Origin: Kiritimatiellia bacterium
GTDB taxonomy: Bacteria > Verrucomicrobiota > Kiritimatiellia > RFP12 > UBA1067
DNA length: 7,521 nt
Assembly (NCBI GenBank): GCA_028701555.1
Contig: JAQVQN010000111.1
Span: 1-7,521, forward strand
Reading direction: 5' to 3'
Shown here: piece by piece, positions 7,096 to 7,521 of the stretch
Position numbering within the stretch: position 1 is the first letter of the stretch
How the letters are laid out: every line of letters begins with the position of its first letter
Program-made: the position numbers and the translations under genes
Notes under the pieces: model-generated
Seen by the model: only the letters and a program-made list of their open reading frames with translations
Database searches by the model: none
Told to the model about the DNA's origin: nothing

Positions 7096-7106
7096 CCTGC
7101 TAAAAT
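7068..7106. repeat. 9-bp perfect inverted repeat in the panB/trmJ divergent spacer
   Basis: ATTTTAGCA (7068-7076) and TGCTAAAAT (7098-7106) are exact reverse complements separated by 21 bases. Each arm read outward is a TGC-TAAAAT extended -10, one facing panB and one facing the methyltransferase gene. It may be two mirror-image promoters, an operator for a dimeric regulator, or both. There is no T-run after it and the loop is long, so it is not a convincing terminator. Confidence 0.6.
7098..7106 (+). promoter_or_regulatory. Candidate extended -10 element for the trmJ-like gene
   Basis: TGCTAAAAT on the plus strand is a TGn extension joined to TAAAAT. No -35 resembling TTGACA sits 16-18 bases upstream, which extended -10 promoters can tolerate. 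Transcription would start near 7113 and give a leader of roughly 68 bases before ATG 7181. Support is sequence match and mirror symmetry with the panB element only. Confidence 0.3.
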
Positions 7107-7180
7107 CGACATTTCATTAATTCAATATTCCAGTTAAAATAAGCCTTCATTTTAAATCAGTCAGGGATTTATAGCGGTTT

Positions 7181-7521
7181 ATGGATAATGTTCTGAAAAA
7201 CATCAGGGTTGTGCTAGTCGGCACGCTGTATAGCGGGAATGTGGGGTCAGTTTGCCGGGCGATGGCCAACATGGGGATCAGCGACCTGGCGCTGGCTGGG
7301 CCGCAGATCTGCGACGACTGGCAGGATGCTGTCAGGATGGCGGTACACGCCGACAGCATATTGGAGAACCGGCGCGAGACAAAGGACTTGGCCGAGGCGG
7401 TGGCGGACTGCGCTTTTGTGGTGGGCACGACCGCCCGCGGCGGTTTGTACCGCCAGCATGTCAAGACCCCGCGCGAGGTGGCGCCGGATCTTTTGCGGCT
7501 GGCCGCCAACGGCCGGGTCGC
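7181..7521 (+). CDS. trmJ: TrmJ/SpoU-family tRNA/rRNA 2'-O-methyltransferase, C-terminal part beyond window
   Basis: The 113 visible residues form the N-terminal half of a SPOUT-class 2'-O-methyltransferase, which methylates a ribose in tRNA (position 32 in E. coli TrmJ) using S-adenosylmethionine. Seen: NIRVVLV at 7-13; SGNVGSVCRAMANMG at 18-32, the SpoU motif 1 with conserved Asn20 and catalytic-type Arg26; a LALAGP strand at 36-41; then VGTTAR at 81-86, equivalent to the VGTSAR of TrmJ. The SAM-binding trefoil knot would be encoded past the edge. The ATG at 7181 gives the expected short TrmJ N-terminus (MxNIR-like). AGGG lies too far upstream to be a strong ribosome site. The gene diverges from panB across a 120-base spacer. 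The TrmJ subfamily is favoured over other SpoU proteins by the N-terminal motif order, but substrate specificity is inferred. Confidence 0.86.
   Translation, partial: MDNVLKNIRVVLVGTLYSGNVGSVCRAMANMGISDLALAGPQICDDWQDAVRMAVHADSILENRRETKDLAEAVADCAFVVGTTARGGLYRQHVKTPREVAPDLLRLAANGRV

Noticed and set aside
7068..7106. Inverted repeat as a rho-independent terminator
   Set aside because: The loop is 21 bases, the stem is AT-rich, there is no following T-run, and it lies between divergent gene starts where no terminator is needed.

Overview
The window looks like chromosomal DNA of a moderately GC-rich bacterium. Five genes run on the minus strand and one divergent gene sits at the right edge on the plus strand. 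Nothing fixes the taxon. The fused acyltransferase/dehydratase/phosphopantetheinyl transferase protein recalls secondary-lipid or PKS-like loci of Planctomycetes, Verrucomicrobia and related groups, but this is a low-confidence guess. I see no RNA gene, CRISPR array, transposase or attachment site, and no gene-free stretch reaches 300 bases.

Right to left, in the direction of minus-strand transcription: (1) 7181-7521, plus strand, is the 5' part of a TrmJ/SpoU-type RNA 2'-O-methyltransferase gene. (2) The divergent spacer 7061-7180 holds a 9-bp perfect inverted repeat whose arms are each an extended -10 element, one facing each gene. (3) 6242-7060 is panB, ketopantoate hydroxymethyltransferase, with its known active-site residues in place. 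(4) 4806-6218 is a stand-alone ketosynthase-fold protein that keeps both active-site histidines and the lysine but has alanine where the nucleophilic cysteine belongs. (5) 1498-4803 is a 1101-residue protein: KS-AT linker, acyltransferase, double-hotdog dehydratase, Sfp-type phosphopantetheinyl transferase (PPTase). (6) 686-1408 is a cytoplasmic endonuclease/exonuclease/phosphatase (EEP) family protein. (7) 1-574 is the start of a type I restriction S-subunit-like protein, cut by the window edge, with its own promoter.

The centre of interest is the pair (4)+(5). It looks like a PKS-type KS-AT-DH chain split into two translationally coupled genes exactly at the KS-AT linker. The KS nucleophile, the AT histidine and probably the DH histidine are replaced, while the PPTase domain looks intact. 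No acyl carrier protein, ketoreductase, enoylreductase or thioesterase is present, so the pair must work with a carrier and active condensing enzymes encoded elsewhere, or do something other than chain elongation. panB lies 23 bases upstream on the same strand. It makes the precursor of the pantetheine arm that the PPTase domain transfers, so one transcript may couple cofactor supply with carrier-protein activation. The EEP and S-subunit genes may be a separate downstream unit.
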